A stretch of 64,000 nucleotides of DNA, taken from the NCBI RefSeq assembly GCF_001277175.1, contig NZ_CP012257.1, positions 2,170,001 through 2,234,000 on the forward strand, read 5' to 3'. Positions 61,957 through 64,000 of the stretch are shown here, piece by piece (position 1 is the first letter of the stretch; the number at the start of each line of letters is the position of its first letter). The notes under the pieces were generated by a model. It had not been told where the DNA came from. It made no database searches and saw nothing but the letters and a program-made list of their open reading frames with translations. Origin of the DNA: Cronobacter universalis NCTC 9529 (lineage in GTDB: Bacteria > Pseudomonadota > Gammaproteobacteria > Enterobacterales > Enterobacteriaceae). The translations under genes and the position numbers were made by a program.

Positions 61957-63060
61957 TTACCACACGTCGCTGGCGACACTTGTCACCAGACGCACTTTTT
62001 CCCACTGCTCGGCTGGCGTAATGCTGTTGCCCTCTTCCGTCGAGGCGAAACCGCACTGCGGGCTTAAACAAATCTGGCTGATATCGACATATTTCGCCGC
62101 CTCTTCCAGACGCGCTTTAATCAGCTCCGGGTTCTCCAGCTCGCCGTTTTTGGTGGTGATAAGCCCCAGCACCACCTGTTGTTTGCCCGGACGGATAAAG
62201 CGCAGCGGCGCGAAATCGCCGGAACGGTCGTTATCATATTCCAGGAAAAATGCATCGATATTCACGGTGCCAAACAACACTTCGGCCACCGGCTCGTAGC
62301 CGCCTTCGGCTATCCAGCTGGAGCGGAAATTCCCGCGGCAGACGTGCAGACCGATGGTTAAATCGTCCGGCTTGCCTTCCAGCGCCTGGTTCAGCACACG
62401 GGCATAAATGCGCGCCAGTTCGTCCGGATCGTCGCCGCGCTCGCGGATTTGACGACGCTGATCGTCCGAGCACAGATACGCCCAGACGGTGTCATCCAGT
62501 TGCAGGTAGCGGCAGCCCGCGTCGTAAAAGGCGCGAATGGCGTCGCGCCAGGTGGTGGCGAGATCGTCGAAGTAGTCTTTCAGATCCGGGTAAACGTTAC
62601 GGTCAATGGCGGCCGCGCCGCCGCGGAAATGCAGTACGCTCGGGCTTGGAATGGTCATTTTCGGCTCGGCGTTGCCGCTCACGCTTTTCAGGAAGCGGAA
62701 ATCTTCCAGCATCGGGTGGTCGCCAAACGCCACTTTACCGGTCACGCGCACGCTCTGCGCTTTGGTCTGGATGCCGTTGAACTGAATGCCCTGATTCACT
62801 TCCACCAGCTCCACGCCCTGCAGCGCGCCAAAGAAATCGAGATGCCACCAGGCGCGGCGGAATTCGCCGTCGGTCACCACATGCAGGCCGCAGGCGCACT
62901 GCTGCTCGACAGCATGGCGAATGGCGTCATCTTCAACTTTGCGCAGGTGCGCGGCGTCTATCTCCCCTGCCGCAAACTGCTGGCGGGCCTGCTTAATGGC
63001 ATCCGGGCGTAAAAAGCTGCCGACGATATCGGCGCGAAACGGGGCGTGTTGACGCTGCAT
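61957..63060 (-). CDS. MetE C-terminal-like methyltransferase (YxjG/YxjH type)
   Basis: A 367-residue protein with the TIM-barrel of cobalamin-independent methionine synthase but without its N-terminal half. Zinc-ligand positions are visible: histidine and cysteine in GLHVCRGNFRS and cysteine in ICLSPQCGFAS. Family members move a methyl group to homocysteine from a non-folate or simplified donor. ATG 63060 follows GAGGAGA; a longer frame upstream is not supported. Only a weak MetJ-like AGACGGCC is seen upstream. Single gene. Confidence 0.88.
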   Translation of the reverse strand: MQRQHAPFRADIVGSFLRPDAIKQARQQFAAGEIDAAHLRKVEDDAIRHAVEQQCACGLHVVTDGEFRRAWWHLDFFGALQGVELVEVNQGIQFNGIQTKAQSVRVTGKVAFGDHPMLEDFRFLKSVSGNAEPKMTIPSPSVLHFRGGAAAIDRNVYPDLKDYFDDLATTWRDAIRAFYDAGCRYLQLDDTVWAYLCSDDQRRQIRERGDDPDELARIYARVLNQALEGKPDDLTIGLHVCRGNFRSSWIAEGGYEPVAEVLFGTVNIDAFFLEYDNDRSGDFAPLRFIRPGKQQVVLGLITTKNGELENPELIKARLEEAAKYVDISQICLSPQCGFASTEEGNSITPAEQWEKVRLVTSVASDVW

Positions 63061-63222
63061 GGTGTTCTCCTCGTAGCCTGTCGCGATGGTCACGTCAGGT
63101 GATAGTTCAAAACTTGAATATTTGGCCGTCTGGATGGCTATATGTCCAGAGAGTCGCATGCCGACCGTCCTCTGGCAAACGAGGAAATTTCATGGGTGTT
63201 GAAAATATTTCATGCAGCAGAT

Positions 63223-63246
63223 AAAAGAATCCCCACCGGAGTGGGG
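63223..63246 (-). terminator. Terminator after the DUF1264 gene
   Basis: On the minus strand CCCCAC-TCCG-GTGGGG (63246-63231) is followed by ATTCTTTT. Confidence 0.82.
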
Positions 63247-63270
63247 AAAACGAAAGGCACAAACAAGGGA

Positions 63271-63999
63271 TTAGTTTTTATCGGAGGCGGCGTTGCTGTC
63301 CACGACGCCGGGAATAGCTTTAATCTCACCGTTGAACTTCCCTTTCAGGGCGTCGACGCCGCTCTGCGGCTTCGCGAGTTTTTCCAGATCGGCGCGCGAG
63401 CGGCGGATCTCTTCAGTATTCACGCCCAGCTTTTTATCACGTTCGGACACCAGTTCCGGCTTCGCCTCGCCGTCGCGGTTGAATGACCAGGCGAGCATCG
63501 GCGGGCCGAGCGGCAACGCGTCGCCTTTATCGCCCGGTCCGCCGGTGTGCCAGACGTGCCAGGTTTTGCCATAACTGTTCATTTTATCCTGCATCAGACG
63601 GTGCTCTACCGGCGCCGGAATACCCGGCGCGATAAGCTGGCCGCTAAGAATTTCACCGTTGTGCGGATGCCAGTACTGTTTTTCCTGCGCTGGTAGTTCA
63701 TTAAAGAGTTTTTCAGAGATGATATATTCTACGCCATTCATCCTGGCGTCTTTGGAATTACCATCAAATAAGACGCACTGGGCGAAATCCTGATTCACCT
63801 GATGGCAATAGTGATGCGCTTCCATCTGTTTTTCGGGGATCTCTTTCATTGGGTGAAAGCCGACCAGATAGATATCAAATCCTTTTAACGGGGCGTTGCT
63901 TTGCAATACCGCCGAGCCGGTTTCGAGTAAATTCGTCGTCGTGCTTTTATCCGCGCCCGGCGGCGTATCTTTTTCTGCCTGCGCTAAAAAGGCGACGGA
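63271..63999 (-). CDS. DUF1264 (oil-body-associated-like) exported protein, 5'-partial
   Basis: The frame is open to the window's right edge, where it reads SVAFLAQAEKDTPPGADKST, the end of a signal peptide and the start of a mature protein, so the start codon is outside. The domain shows KGFDIYLVGFHPMKEIPEKQ, HHYCHQVNQDFAQCVLFDG, KYWHPHNGEILSG-like sequence and a conserved TWHVWHTG. It is the bacterial form of the OBAP family known from plant seed oil bodies. The bacterial role is unknown; the many histidines could bind metal. Confidence 0.8.
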   Translation of the reverse strand, partial: SVAFLAQAEKDTPPGADKSTTTNLLETGSAVLQSNAPLKGFDIYLVGFHPMKEIPEKQMEAHHYCHQVNQDFAQCVLFDGNSKDARMNGVEYIISEKLFNELPAQEKQYWHPHNGEILSGQLIAPGIPAPVEHRLMQDKMNSYGKTWHVWHTGGPGDKGDALPLGPPMLAWSFNRDGEAKPELVSERDKKLGVNTEEIRRSRADLEKLAKPQSGVDALKGKFNGEIKAIPGVVDSNAASDKN

Positions 64000-64000
64000 A

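Noticed and set aside
61664..62071. Minus-strand open frame of 135 codons across the GC-rich element
   Set aside because: It crosses hairpins and a dispersed repeat, has biased arginine/glycine/proline composition, and overlaps the methyltransferase end.
63061..63160. MetJ box upstream of the MetE-C-like gene
   Set aside because: Only one poor half (AGACGGCC) is present; MetJ needs at least two adjacent boxes.
1..64000. CRISPR array or phage-defence island
   Set aside because: No regularly spaced direct repeats, Cas genes or known defence genes were found; the dispersed repeats are scattered palindromes.

Overview
The window is a chromosomal segment of a GC-rich Enterobacteriaceae, most like Cronobacter or a near relative. 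That placement is an inference from gene content, not a proof. Two stretches keep the E. coli gene order: uxaB-(insert)-dgcF-yneG-glsB-(insert)-sad-ptrR and sotB-marR-marA-marB-eamA-ydeE. No rRNA, tRNA or CRISPR array was seen.

Layout. (1) 1-4381: the end of an exported alpha/beta hydrolase, then an AT-rich accessory patch with hairpins, a hypothetical gene, a small secreted-protein gene cut by an IS3-family element (2559-3779), and the N-terminal stump of a tyrosine recombinase on the other side of that element. (2) 4382-8785: a LysR regulator divergent from an MFS transporter, a DUF1493 gene, GrpB-like and B3/4-domain genes, and an XRE-cupin regulator. (3) 8795-24665: two divergent operons that look like one glycan system. 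Leftward are an OpgC-like acyltransferase, an exported beta-rich protein, and a partner-switching cascade (REC-PP2C phosphatase, STAS protein, RsbW-like kinase). Rightward are a membrane GT2 polysaccharide synthase without PilZ, three tandem DUF3131 proteins, a globin-like protein, a hybrid histidine kinase ending in HPt, and an exported GH2 glycosidase. (4) 24811-34648: treF, a GDSL autotransporter esterase, uxaB, a GNAT gene and three diguanylate cyclases, one of them frameshifted. (5) 34780-47838: the syntenic backbone with a chemoreceptor insert, a lactate/malate-type dehydrogenase, a PhzF-like protein and the mar locus, which lacks marC. (6) 47877-49144: a small AT-richer three-gene block containing a second DUF1493 gene. 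(7) 49309-61279: a leftward urea-use operon, atzF-uca-gntR-urtABCDE, preceded by a sigma-54-type promoter, an NtrC-like site and a 22-bp palindrome. (8) 61280-64000: intergenic repeats, a hairpin-rich non-coding element, a MetE-C-like methyltransferase and a partial DUF1264 gene.

How the genes may work together. The region-3 genes can be read as one hypothetical circuit: the hybrid kinase's HPt phosphorylates the REC domain of the PP2C phosphatase, which dephosphorylates the STAS protein, which titrates the RsbW-like kinase; the neighbouring synthase, DUF3131 proteins, OpgC-like protein and GH2 build, decorate and trim a beta-glucan-like polymer. This is the best candidate here for an undescribed system. 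The urea genes import urea at ATP cost and split it through allophanate to ammonia, and their promoter architecture predicts nitrogen control. A family of GTAGGGCGGGTAAGC...GCGCACCCGCC repeats is scattered between genes, including inside the urea operon.
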